In this document: piece after piece, positions 1-6,531 of the stretch | Numbering within the stretch: the first letter of the stretch is position 1 | Layout of the letters: every line of letters starts with the position of its first letter | Source: Xanthobacteraceae bacterium | GTDB taxonomy: Bacteria > Pseudomonadota > Alphaproteobacteria > Rhizobiales > Xanthobacteraceae | Length of the DNA stretch: 13,451 nucleotides | Direction: 5' to 3' | Assembly: GCA_030037185.1 (NCBI GenBank) | Contig: JASHRR010000488.1 | Coordinates: 1 to 13,451 of the forward strand | The notes under the pieces: model-generated | What the model was told of the DNA's origin: nothing | Seen by the model: only the letters and a program-made list of their open reading frames with translations | Databases searched by the model: none | Translations under genes and position numbers: made by a program

Positions 1-780
1 GCTTGGGCGCAGGAGCCGCACTCTTCGCCGGTGTCTGCCAATGGGCCTTCCTCGCCCCGGCCGCCGCAAACGCGCGTGCCGCTCGGCGGGGCGGACCACA
101 CCGTCGTTAACGTCCACTCGCGTCTGCGGCCCAGCCCCGCCGCCTCCGCACGAGGAGAGAAGCACGCCCCATTGGCGCCCGACGCCGCCATCATGACGGC
201 GCGCCAGGCCGCCGCCAGCGCCGCCAGCCTCGACGTGCTGCGCGCCATAATTGAGCGGTTCGAGGGGTGCGCGCTGCGTTTCACAGCCAAGCAGCTGGTG
301 TTCGCCGACGGCAACCCGCAGGCCAGGGTCATGTTCGTCGGCGAGGCTCCTGGCCGCGACGAGGATATCGCGGGGCGGGCGTTCGTCGGGCGCTCGGGCC
401 AGTTGCTCGACCGCATGATGGCCGCAATCGGTCTTGATCGCACCGCCGCCTACATCGCCAACGTCGTCCCCTGGCGTCCGCCCGGAAACCGCACGCCGAC
501 ACCGCAGGAAACCCAGATCTGCCTGCCTTTCATCAAGCGCCAGATCGAACTCGCCGATCCCGACATCCTGGTGTGTCTCGGCGGCCCTTCCGCCGCCGCA
601 CTGCTCGGCCTGACCGGGGGCATCCGCAGGTTCCGCGGCCGCTGGTGCGCTTACCATACTGGCACTCGGGAAATTCGCGCCATCGCGACTTTCCACCCTG
701 CCTATCTGTTGCGCACGCCGCTGGAAAAACGGTTTGCTTGGCGGGACTTTCAAGCCGTCGAGACGGCGCTGGCGCGATAG
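1..780 (+). CDS. Uracil-DNA glycosylase family 4, 5'-partial
   Basis: Removes uracil from DNA as the first step of base excision repair. The reading frame is open from base 1, so the gene probably starts upstream of the window; the GTG at 31 is only the first possible start inside it. The first 80 or so residues form a Pro/Ala/Arg-rich linker, as is common between a short N-terminal segment and the catalytic domain in alphaproteobacterial members. The catalytic domain then shows VGEAPGRDED (motif A), AFVGRSGQLLDRM, NVVPWRPPGNRTPTPQE and the C-terminal ATFHPAYLLRTP (His-containing motif B). Thermus-type family 4 enzymes have a CxxC pair for the 4Fe-4S cluster where this protein has a single Cys (EGCALR); further Cys occur in QICLPF and VCLGG. 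Family assignment is sure; the true N-terminus is not visible. Confidence 0.9.
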   Translation, partial: AWAQEPHSSPVSANGPSSPRPPQTRVPLGGADHTVVNVHSRLRPSPAASARGEKHAPLAPDAAIMTARQAAASAASLDVLRAIIERFEGCALRFTAKQLVFADGNPQARVMFVGEAPGRDEDIAGRAFVGRSGQLLDRMMAAIGLDRTAAYIANVVPWRPPGNRTPTPQETQICLPFIKRQIELADPDILVCLGGPSAAALLGLTGGIRRFRGRWCAYHTGTREIRAIATFHPAYLLRTPLEKRFAWRDFQAVETALAR

Positions 781-1194
781 CCGCCGGTATTTTCAACCTG
801 GCTTTGCTTCGACACCGAGGCTCCTGCTTGGGGTTGCGGGCCGCGCCGTTACCGGCCGCCGGCTCCTGGGGGCGAATGGCTGCACCGAGCTCGCATAACG
901 ATCGCTCCCGGCCGGCTGCTGTCGACAATGAATCGCCGACCGCCGGCCAACTGGCGGCCTCTTTTTTTCCACAGCAAAGCGAACACCCCGGGCCGGGCTC
1001 GCACAATCAGGCCGATAAAAAGTCACAATCTGCTGCATTTTTCCAATGATTTCACGGCCTTTTAGGCAGAAGCGTTGCAATAACGCCACTCACTGTTCGA
1101 ATTCGGACAGATTAACGCCAATTGATACGGACGACCAGAAGGCACGGTGCTAGGCACCCCCCGCTTCGAGAAGCACAATCAAGGAGAGGGGCTC
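781..1194. other. Gene-poor spacer between UDG and OMP genes
   Basis: Besides the hairpin with T-run near 940-968, I see no convincing gene here; the open frames lack family-like content and overlap on both strands. The part after about 970 is less GC-rich than its surroundings and must hold the promoter of the downstream outer-membrane gene, but I cannot point to a clear -35/-10 pair. A purine-rich ribosome binding site (AAGGAGAGGGG) sits just before the OMP start at 1195. Confidence 0.5.
940..968 (+). terminator. Rho-independent terminator candidate
   Basis: A 5-bp CCGCC/GGCGG stem (940-944 with 953-957) with an 8-nt loop is followed by CCTC and a run of seven T (962-968). It lies about 160 nt after the uracil-DNA glycosylase stop codon and is the only U-tract hairpin I see in that gap. 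The stem is short, so the call is moderate. Confidence 0.5.
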
Positions 1195-1839
1195 ATGCGA
1201 ACTAAACTTTGGTGTGGTATCGGACTGCTTGCTTCGGCAATGGCATGCGCAGGGTCCGCGGCGGCAGCGGATTTGGCCGTCAAGGCACTGCCGCCGGGGG
1301 CAATGCCCGCCTATCTGTCCGATTGGGCCGGGTTCTATATCGGCATCAATGGCGGCGGCGGCTGGGCCAATAATTCGTTCGATTTCAACCCGATCTTTAA
1401 CTCAAGGCCGTCCGGCGGCCTGTTCGGCGGCCATGCCGGCTACAACTGGCAATACGGATCGGTCGTGGCCGGTTTCGAGGCGGACTTCGACGGCGCTGAC
1501 ATCAGTCAAACGGTCCTTGGCGTTCAATCCAAGACCGACGAGTTGGCCTCGGCGCGCGCGCGCGTTGGCTACATCTTCGTCCCGAACCTGCTCGCCTACG
1601 GCACCGGGGGCGCCGGTTGGGGTCATACAAACTTGAATGTGACAGGTGTAACCACCGACGCAATCAGTCAGTTCGGCTGGACCGCAGGAGCGGGTCTTGA
1701 GTACAAGCTTCTGGACCATTTGCTGCTGCGGGCGGAATATCTGCATTACGATTTCGGCAAGACGAGCCTGCCGGTCTTCGGTGACAACTTGTCGGAGACG
1801 GTCGATGTCGTGCGCGGCGGCTTGAGCTATAAGTTCTGA
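1195..1839 (+). CDS. Outer membrane beta-barrel protein (Omp31-type)
   Basis: A 214-aa porin-like barrel of the outer membrane. The start at 1195 is chosen because AAGGAGAGGGG lies directly upstream and the protein then begins with a classical Sec signal peptide (basic MRTK, hydrophobic core, cleavage likely after SAAAA before DLAVKA). The mature part begins with DWAGFYIGINGGGGW, the usual first strand of the Omp31/OMP_b-brl family, has alternating barrel strands (GGHAGYNWQYGSVVAGFEADF, ARARVGYIF, LRAEYLHYDFG) and ends in GGLSYKF, with the terminal Phe needed for barrel insertion. In rhizobia such proteins are abundant and many paralogues exist; the specific role (structural, small-solute passage) cannot be read from the sequence. 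It stands alone and is followed by a strong terminator. Confidence 0.9.
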   Translation: MRTKLWCGIGLLASAMACAGSAAAADLAVKALPPGAMPAYLSDWAGFYIGINGGGGWANNSFDFNPIFNSRPSGGLFGGHAGYNWQYGSVVAGFEADFDGADISQTVLGVQSKTDELASARARVGYIFVPNLLAYGTGGAGWGHTNLNVTGVTTDAISQFGWTAGAGLEYKLLDHLLLRAEYLHYDFGKTSLPVFGDNLSETVDVVRGGLSYKF

Positions 1840-1860
1840 GCACAGACGGCACCGAACGGA

Positions 1861-1890
1861 AAGAGCCCGGGCGGAGTGCCGGGCTCTTTT
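1861..1890. terminator. Bidirectional hairpin terminator between convergent genes
   Basis: A perfect 10-bp stem, AAGAGCCCGG (1861-1870) with CCGGGCTCTT (1879-1888), encloses an 8-nt loop and runs into TTTT on the plus strand. It ends the outer-membrane gene 21 nt after its stop. The T-run overlaps the stop codon of the convergent gene (1889-1891), so the same stem may also end that transcript, although its minus-strand U-tract (TTTCCGTT) is poorer. Confidence 0.85.
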
Positions 1891-3430
1891 ATTTGCCCTG
1901 CGCCGGCTCGGGCGGTGCCTTGGCCGCATCCGCCTGCGGGCGAATCACCCCCCAGCCAATCCGCAGCAGCGCCAGGCGTCCCTGTATTGCGCGCTCGAAG
2001 GCGCGCGGCACATCCGCCACCAATCCCGGAAAGCGCATGGCGATATCAGCGGGCGCCTGCGCGCGGGTATCATCGTTGGGCCACACCACGACCGCTCCCT
2101 TGCGGCGGACGTCAGCGGCCGTGATCCATGGCGTGCGCTCGGGCGCTGCATCAAGATAGAGGCTTGGCCGCGCCGGCGCGCCGAGCGCTACCAGGGCGGC
2201 GGTGCGCGGTTCTCCGGCCACGATCGCAAACGGAGCGCCCGTGCGGCGCTCGAAGCTCTCCTCAAAGAAGCGGCCCATCGCTGCGGCGGGCCGGTCAACG
2301 CCTGTGCCCGCGATGCCGAGCCACGGCAGGGCGACGACCGCTGCCGCGACGCCGAGCGGCGGCGCCGTCAGCAACAGCAACCACGCGCTGGCGATAAGAC
2401 GCGGCCGATGGCAGTGAATCGAATTCCCCGCCACGACCACGACCGCAAGGCCCGACAGGACCAGATAGGGCGCGACACTTGCGACCGTCTGACGTTCGCC
2501 GGAGAAGCCGGCCAGGAGCGCCGCTGCCAAGGCGGGCACGAGCGCGAAGAAGTAGACGAAACGCCGACCGAACGGATCCGTGAAGCTGCGCGCGAATACA
2601 GGTACCTTCTCCTTGGAACGCGAGGGCCATTTGCTGCCGAGCGCCACCAGACCGATAAGGCCCGCTTGGCAGAGGATCACCAGCTCGACGAAACCAAACA
2701 GACGAGTCAAATAGGAACCGCCGGAGTGGGGCAGACTGACCGCCAGCGGGAGGCCGGCGCTTGCCAGATCGAGCCAGGTTAGGTGGGGAAACAGCACAGC
2801 AACGATCACGGTGCTGGCAAGCCATGGCTCAGCGGAGCGCAGTGCCCGCCGGCCACGCCGCGTCGCGGCCAGGAACATGAAGATCGCAAAAATCAGGATC
2901 AGGCCCGCATAGGTGGTCAGCAGCAGCAGCCCGAGCTGCAGCGCAAGCAGGAACCAGGCCGCGCGCCGACGCTCAGCAACCGCGCGCCACAGACTGACGA
3001 GGGCGAACACTGTGAAAGGCATCGCCAGGACAGCTGGCCCGAAATCGGGGGTCGGCGCCGTAAACGCGAAGATGCCGGCCATCAGCAGGACCGCGAAAGT
3101 CGCATGGTGCGTCCCGACAACGGCGCGCCCGAGCGTGAACACGCCATAATAGGCGATCACGATGCAGCCTTGAGCCAGCAGGTACACGCCGGGGGTACCG
3201 GCGACGCGAAAGGCAACCTCCGCCATCCAGAAAGCGAGCGGCGGGCCAAACGCGCTGCCGAGCTGGAATTCGTGACCGATCGCAAGCACCATAGGAAGTT
3301 CGCCCGGGGGCGAGGAATAAAACAGCGACGGCACCAGCCACCACAGCGCCCCCTGGGCTAGCGTCGCCGCCCAGAACGCAAGTCGGGGCTGCGAACGGAG
3401 CAATTCAACAATGAGCGGGGTGTAGAGCAT
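1889..3430 (-). CDS. GT39-like membrane glycosyltransferase
   Basis: A 513-aa polytopic inner-membrane protein resembling the glycosyltransferase family 39 (ArnT/PMT-like) proteins of Bradyrhizobium relatives, which use polyprenyl-phosphate sugars as donors. The start is placed at the ATG at 3430 because the protein then opens with MLYTPLIVELLRSQPRLAFW and a first membrane helix; a GTG directly before it and a longer frame to 3481 are possible but add a basic, unlikely N-terminus. The first loop carries SPPGELPMVLAIGHEFQLG (about residues 41-58) followed by SAFGPPLAFWMAEVAFR, the most characteristic part of the family. Around ten hydrophobic segments follow (for example GVYLLAQGCIVIAYYGVFTLG, LGLLLLTTYAGLILIFAIFMF, FALVPALAAALLAGF), and a soluble region of about 120 residues ends the protein. 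The acceptor is unknown; lipid A, surface glycan or protein are all possible. It stands alone, convergent with the outer-membrane gene. Confidence 0.8.
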   Translation of the reverse strand: MLYTPLIVELLRSQPRLAFWAATLAQGALWWLVPSLFYSSPPGELPMVLAIGHEFQLGSAFGPPLAFWMAEVAFRVAGTPGVYLLAQGCIVIAYYGVFTLGRAVVGTHHATFAVLLMAGIFAFTAPTPDFGPAVLAMPFTVFALVSLWRAVAERRRAAWFLLALQLGLLLLTTYAGLILIFAIFMFLAATRRGRRALRSAEPWLASTVIVAVLFPHLTWLDLASAGLPLAVSLPHSGGSYLTRLFGFVELVILCQAGLIGLVALGSKWPSRSKEKVPVFARSFTDPFGRRFVYFFALVPALAAALLAGFSGERQTVASVAPYLVLSGLAVVVVAGNSIHCHRPRLIASAWLLLLTAPPLGVAAAVVALPWLGIAGTGVDRPAAAMGRFFEESFERRTGAPFAIVAGEPRTAALVALGAPARPSLYLDAAPERTPWITAADVRRKGAVVVWPNDDTRAQAPADIAMRFPGLVADVPRAFERAIQGRLALLRIGWGVIRPQADAAKAPPEPAQGK

Positions 3431-3503
3431 CACTGTCTGGGAGGGCGGGCGCCGGCCACGATCGTCAAGTTGCGGGCGCAACGCCCGCGCGGGCGCAGTG
3501 TAG

Positions 3504-3530
3504 CCGGCATCACGCGAAGCGCAATGCCGG
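3504..3530. repeat. Hairpin/REP-like palindrome
   Basis: CCGGCAT (3504-3510) and ATGCCGG (3524-3530) are perfect inverted arms, and the 13-nt centre contains CGC-GAA-GCG, so the whole folds as a long hairpin with a symmetric CA/CA internal loop. Two further GC-rich palindromes lie close by: GCGGGCG-CAA-CGCCCGC (3472-3488) and GGCCCG-AAT-CGGGCC near 3575. The cluster sits in the 230-bp spacer between rnhB and the GT39-like gene (both on the minus strand) and could act as terminator or as a dispersed palindromic repeat. Confidence 0.45.
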
Positions 3531-3660
3531 AGGGCGCTTCGTGCCTTCGCGTAAGTTTGTCGTCGCGTCGGCCCGAATCGGGCCGGCCGGAGGACCCGCG
3601 GGCCGACCTGAGGGCAAGCCCCAGCCGGGCGGCGGGGGCAAGACTAAAATATGCCGCGGC

Positions 3661-4404
3661 TCACGGCGCAACCAGGTCGGCGGCATCCGCGAAGAGCCCG
3701 ACCTCCTCTGCCCGGCGTTCGTTGCGGACGGCCACGACCGGCGCGAAACTGCGGCGGTGATGCACCGTCGGGCCGAGCGCCGACAGCGCACGAAAATGCT
3801 CCGGCACCGCGTATCCCATGTGCCGCTCGAAGCCGTAGCCCGGGTGGGCCGCCCCGATCTGTATCATCAAACGGTCTCGCACGACCTTGGCGACGATCGA
3901 CGCCGCTGCAATCGACAGCACCAAGGCATCGCCGCCGACCACCGGCTCGCAAGCGCAGTCACTATCAATGCGATCGATACCGTCCACGAACACAAGCCGC
4001 GGCCGCAGGGCCAGCGCCGCGACAGCGCGGCCGAGCGCCCACAGCGACGCGCGCCGGATATTGTCGCGGTCGATGCGGGCGGTCGAGCCGAATGCAATAC
4101 CCACCTCTGAGGTCGCAAAGATCCGCTCAAAGAGCCGCGCGCGCTCGACCGCGGTGAGTTTCTTGGAGTCGTTGAGACCGCGCGGAATGCGGCTGGGATC
4201 GAGAATCACCGCTGCCGCCACCACGGGGCCGGCGAGAGGACCGCGCCCGGCCTCGTCGCATCCTGCCACTGGAAACAGGCCGCGTTTGATGGCGGCGCGC
4301 TCCCGCGCGAAGGTCGGCCGCAGGGGTGGCTCACCCAGGGGCAGCCGCGGCGCGGCGGTTGCACGCTCGGCAGCCCTGGTGCGACCGGTGGTGTGGCGAC
4401 TCAT
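3661..4404 (-). CDS. rnhB: Ribonuclease HII
   Basis: Cleaves the RNA strand of RNA-DNA hybrids and removes single ribonucleotides misincorporated into DNA. Numbered from the ATG at 4404 (247 aa), the family signature [17 protein letters not shown] is at 48-64. The four catalytic carboxylates match those of E. coli RNase HII in spacing: D50, E51, D141 (VFVDGID) and D159 (VGGDA). LNDSKKLT (77-84), [15 protein letters not shown] (164-178) and YGFERHMGY (190-198) are also present. An N-terminal extension of about 40 residues, rich in Arg and Ala, precedes the domain, as in many alphaproteobacteria. A TTG at 4440 would add 12 residues but has no ribosome binding site; neither start has a strong one. 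It is transcribed alone; its upstream region is the repeat-bearing gap after 4405. Confidence 0.95.
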   Translation of the reverse strand: MSRHTTGRTRAAERATAAPRLPLGEPPLRPTFARERAAIKRGLFPVAGCDEAGRGPLAGPVVAAAVILDPSRIPRGLNDSKKLTAVERARLFERIFATSEVGIAFGSTARIDRDNIRRASLWALGRAVAALALRPRLVFVDGIDRIDSDCACEPVVGGDALVLSIAAASIVAKVVRDRLMIQIGAAHPGYGFERHMGYAVPEHFRALSALGPTVHHRRSFAPVVAVRNERRAEEVGLFADAADLVAP

Positions 4405-4481
4405 GGCTAATCGTGCGCGGTGGCGACTCAATCGAAGCAAGATCTATCCAGGCCACGCCCCGGTGACAAGCCGCCCCGGCG

Positions 4482-4514
4482 GACCCTGTGTAGACCCTGT
4501 GTAGATCCTGTGCA
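4482..4514. repeat. 11-bp tandem repeat upstream of rnhB
   Basis: GACCCTGTGTA occurs twice exactly (4482-4492, 4493-4503), then once as GATCCTGTGCA (4504-4514), followed by a more diverged GATCTTGCGAT. The period is about one helical turn. On the minus strand the unit reads TCTACACAGGG, which resembles but does not match a DnaA box with its usual GGG flank. It is about 80 bp upstream of the rnhB start, where it could bind a protein or be a plain short tandem repeat. Confidence 0.75.
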
Positions 4515-4537
4515 GATCTTGCGATGTAGGGGACTGC

Positions 4538-4562
4538 TTATCAACGTGTCGTTATCAACGTG
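4538..4562. repeat. Pair of TTATCAACGTG direct repeats
   Basis: TTATCAACGTG is found at 4538-4548 and again at 4552-4562, 14 bp start to start. The first nine bases, TTATCAACG, differ from the DnaA consensus TTATCCACA at two positions. It lies just beyond the 11-bp tandem repeat in the same intergenic gap, so the two arrays may belong to one regulatory or replication-related site. No function is proven by sequence. Confidence 0.6.
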
Positions 4563-4639
4563 GCGCCGATGCGCTCGAGCGCGCTTGACGTCGGGACATC
4601 AGCAAACACCTCCAGGCGGCAGCGTGCAGCGAGAGATAA

Positions 4640-4900
4640 ACCGGTGAAGCCCGTCCTCAAGGAAGGGGCTTCTGCCGCCCACCATCTCCTGGGCTCCCGC
4701 AGGTGAGAGCCTGTTACAACATCCGAGGTCTCGTAATGGGGTCTGGACAGACTCTCGAACGACCAGCTCTGACGCTCTGAGGAGCACAGGAAGGCGTGGC
4801 CCTCTCCTCTTGCCGGTTTCGCTCGGGACTGCCCCAGTCCGGCCAGTTAGCTGGAGCGTTGGATGCTGGCGCTTTGATCCCCCGGCATCAATAACGGGGG
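4640..4900 (-). mobile_element. Probable decayed IS200/IS605 (tnpB) right-end remnant
   Basis: On the minus strand this stretch ends in a foldback (about 4647-4672, AAGCCCCTTCCTTGAGG then ACGGGCTT) of the kind that closes the right end of many IS200/IS605-family elements, where the tnpB 3' end overlaps the guide-RNA (omegaRNA) scaffold. Upstream on that strand an open frame reads GSKRQHPTLQ ... GAVPSETGKRRGPRLPV ... GRSPFLEDGLHRF, which recalls degenerate C-terminal tails of tnpB genes. No zinc-finger or RuvC motif remains and no transposase start is present, so if this is correct it is a small relic, not a working element. The boundaries are approximate. It lies in the gap between rnhB and the AsnC-type gene, where I see no intact gene. 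Confidence 0.4.
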
Positions 4901-4995
4901 CAGGTCGCGCTGTTTGGTCGGCCGATTTGCGCCTGTCTTGCCGGTCCGTAACGGCGCGAGCTCGTCGCGCCACCTTTGCGCGCGGTGTTCTAAGC

Positions 4996-5232
4996 CTAAA
5001 AGGCCTTGAACGTGATGATCGTCTTAGTGTCCTGAATGCCCGGAATAGTCTGCACCTTTTCGTTGACGAAATGGCCGATGTCGGTGCCGTGCTCGACATA
5101 GAACTTCACCAGCAGGTCGTAGTCACCGGCGGTCGAGTAAATTTCGGAGGCGATCTCGGCGTCGGCAAGCGCGTTGGCTACCGCATAGGCTTTGCCGAGG
5201 TGACATTTGATTTGAACAAAAAACGGGATCAC
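4996..5232 (-). CDS. Stand-alone AsnC/Lrp ligand-binding (RAM) domain protein
   Basis: A 78-aa protein made only of the effector-binding, oligomerising domain of the Lrp/AsnC family (ferredoxin-like fold); the helix-turn-helix that normally precedes it is absent. Visible family features are the first strand MIPFFVQIKC, the helix AYAVANALADAEIASEIY, the central TAGDYDLLVKFYVE (GxYDLLV signature) and the last strand PGIQDTKTIITF. The start is a GTG at 5232 with ACGGAGAA just upstream; no longer frame adds an HTH. Such proteins bind amino acids or other small ligands and may modify full-length Lrp-type regulators by co-assembly, but the partner is unknown. It is divergent from the DUF5132-like gene at 5348, with 115 bp between. 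Confidence 0.85.
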   Translation of the reverse strand: MIPFFVQIKCHLGKAYAVANALADAEIASEIYSTAGDYDLLVKFYVEHGTDIGHFVNEKVQTIPGIQDTKTIITFKAF

Positions 5233-5333
5233 ACGTTTCTCCGTGCGGCGCGAGGCGGCGCCCGCAATCCAGCAAAACCGCGGCGTATTGGCAAGTCGGC
5301 AGAACGTTCAGGCCGGCAGGTCTCGCAACCGAC

Positions 5334-5339
5334 AGGAGG
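5334..5339 (+). promoter_or_regulatory. Ribosome binding site that fixes a TTG start
   Basis: AGGAGG lies 8 nt before TTG at 5348-5350. It is the only strong Shine-Dalgarno sequence at the head of the frame and argues against the longer upstream start at 5243, which would overlap the promoter region of the divergent AsnC-type gene. Confidence 0.7.
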
Positions 5340-5347
5340 CAGCGACT

Positions 5348-5881
5348 TTGTCGGAGGATTTCTTGAAAACCGATCCTCTCCAGCTGATCGGGGTTGGGCT
5401 CATAGGCGTCGCGGCGCCGATCTTGTTGCCTGCGCTGCGCCCGCAATTCGTGGCACTGTTGAAAGCGGGCGCCAAACTCGCCCTGGAGGCCGAGTTCGAT
5501 GCCGATGACGCGCTCGCCGACCGGCTCGTGGAGACGGCGCTCAACGCGCTGCTGCAGGTTTCCCCGCAGGACTCAGAAAAGGACCTGTGCGAGCACTCCG
5601 AGGCGACGGTGAACCGCTTTCTCACCGCTTCCAGCGATAGCGCCATCCGCCGCGGCTGGGACCAACAGGATGTCGCCCACCGCTATGGCAAGCGCCTCGT
5701 CAAGTTCCACCATGCCATTTCGCGGGCCCATCCCCGGGCCCGGGCGGCGCAGCGAACGGCTCTCGATCATGCAGCGAAACTGTTAAGAAAACATCATGTT
5801 GTCTCGGAACGCGTCGCCGACGCGCGGCGCGGAAATCCTGTCCGTTCGGGAGCAAAGCCCGATCCCATCCAATCGGCATGA
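5348..5881 (+). CDS. Membrane protein with DUF5132-like N-terminus
   Basis: A 177-aa protein of unknown function, read from a TTG preceded by AGGAGG. Residues 11-45 form one hydrophobic segment, GVGLIGVAAPILLPALRP, followed by LKAGAKLALEAE; the pattern AP-x3-PALRP-x5-LKAG is repeated with identical spacing in the 87-aa protein encoded next downstream, so the two are paralogous over this part. After it come an acidic helical stretch (FDADDALADRLVETALNALL) and a C-terminal half rich in His and Arg (KFHHAISRAHPRARAAQR, LRKHHVV) that is not in the smaller paralogue. The single N-terminal hydrophobic segment suggests membrane anchoring. It is the first of three co-directional genes leading to the P-type ATPase, which suggests an accessory role. 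The His-rich tail could bind metal; this is inference. Confidence 0.65.
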   Translation: MSEDFLKTDPLQLIGVGLIGVAAPILLPALRPQFVALLKAGAKLALEAEFDADDALADRLVETALNALLQVSPQDSEKDLCEHSEATVNRFLTASSDSAIRRGWDQQDVAHRYGKRLVKFHHAISRAHPRARAAQRTALDHAAKLLRKHHVVSERVADARRGNPVRSGAKPDPIQSA

Positions 5882-5960
5882 CCGCAACACGCGGTTGAAA
5901 AGCGCGACCGGCGACACTTGCACCGCCGACCGGCGCCGCGCCACAAGAGCCCCTCCTTTG

Positions 5961-5977
5961 CTGCCGCGGGCCGGCAG
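5961..5977. repeat. Hairpin in the spacer between the two DUF5132-like genes
   Basis: CTGCCG (5961-5966) and CGGCAG (5972-5977) form a 6-bp GC stem with loop CGGGC, flanked outside by CCCCTCC and GGGGTCGGGG that could lengthen the pairing imperfectly. It lies in the 210-bp gap downstream of the first small membrane protein and upstream of the second. It has no U-tract, so termination is not clear; it could stabilise mRNA ends. Confidence 0.35.
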
Positions 5978-6091
5978 GGGTCGGGGGAAGACGAGGACGA
6001 ATCTGGGAGGGAACCGATCCCACCGTGAACCCGTTAGTGTCAGCGTCGTCAGCGGGGGTGAGCCTTCCAAACTGCGAGAGGAGAGATTCGC

Positions 6092-6355
6092 ATGGCGCTG
6101 TTGGAGGATGCCTTCAAGGGCGGAGGAATCATGATGGCAATCGCTGCCGGGGTCGGCGCAGCTTTGGTTGCGCCAGTGGTGATGCCGGCCCTGCGGCCGA
6201 TCGCCAAATCGGTCCTCAAGGCCGGCTTGATCGCCTACGACCAAGGGCGGGTTGCCTTGGCCGAGCTCAACGAGCAGACAGGAGACATGTTGGCGGAAGC
6301 GCGGGCTGAACTTTCGCAGGCAGGCAAATCGGCAGCCGGCGGGCACGCCGGTTGA
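6092..6355 (+). CDS. Small DUF5132-like membrane protein
   Basis: An 87-aa protein with one N-terminal hydrophobic segment (residues 13-34, MMAIAAGVGAALVAPVVM) followed by PALRP, LKAG and an amphipathic acidic helix (ELNEQTGDMLAEARAEL). The start at 6092 follows GAGAGGAGAG; a second in-frame ATG at 6131 also has a good site (GGAGGA), so two starts are possible. The arrangement of one membrane segment, a basic turn and a charged helix ending in VAEAR/LAEAR-type sequence recalls the mycobacterial PacL (DUF1490) proteins that sit beside metal P-ATPases and act as scaffolds, but the His/Asp metal motif at the PacL C-terminus is not present here (the end is SAAGGHAG). It is 176 bp upstream of the ATPase start and on the same strand. 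A role as an ATPase partner is inference. Confidence 0.75.
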   Translation: MALLEDAFKGGGIMMAIAAGVGAALVAPVVMPALRPIAKSVLKAGLIAYDQGRVALAELNEQTGDMLAEARAELSQAGKSAAGGHAG

Positions 6356-6426
6356 TCTCCTTCTCCTTTCGTCGGCAATACCAGTCAGCGGCTTGACCGG
6401 CGCAGCCATCTTCCCGCCTCACCCTG

Positions 6427-6479
6427 CTCCCCCGCAAGCGGGGGAGGGTACTTTTGATACCCTCCCCCGCTTGTGGGAG
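6427..6479. repeat. Long inverted repeat with internal palindromes
   Basis: CTCCCCCGCAAGCGGGGGAG (6427-6446) is itself a near-perfect hairpin, and together with GGGTA up to 6450 it is the almost exact reverse complement of 6458-6479 (starting TACCCTCCCCCGCTTG). The two arms of about 22-24 bp are separated by only 7 nt (CTTTTGA). Such CTCCCCCGCAAGCGGGGGAG units look like dispersed palindromic elements of rhizobial genomes. Here it is about 50 bp upstream of the ATPase start, so a fold in the leader RNA could influence its expression. Confidence 0.75.
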
Positions 6480-6531
6480 AGGGCCAGCGTGGCGGAACGG
6501 GCGGGAGCCCGTGCGCCCAATGGGTGAAGCC

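Noticed and set aside
533..1006. Open frames on both strands after the uracil-DNA glycosylase gene
   Set aside because: They overlap each other and the real gene, are rich in Arg, Gly and Pro, and have no ribosome binding site or family features.
1065..1115. TTGCAA near 1075 as a -35 box for the outer-membrane gene
   Set aside because: No acceptable -10 hexamer lies 16-18 nt downstream, so I do not call a promoter.
4810..5508. A 232-codon plus-strand open frame
   Set aside because: It covers the well-supported AsnC-type gene on the opposite strand and the start of the DUF5132-like gene, and has no family-like content; it is a GC-rich shadow frame.
6421..6485. The repeated CCCGC units as a CRISPR array or tRNA gene
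   Set aside because: There are only two inverted copies with no spacers, and no cloverleaf can be drawn; it is a palindromic intergenic repeat.
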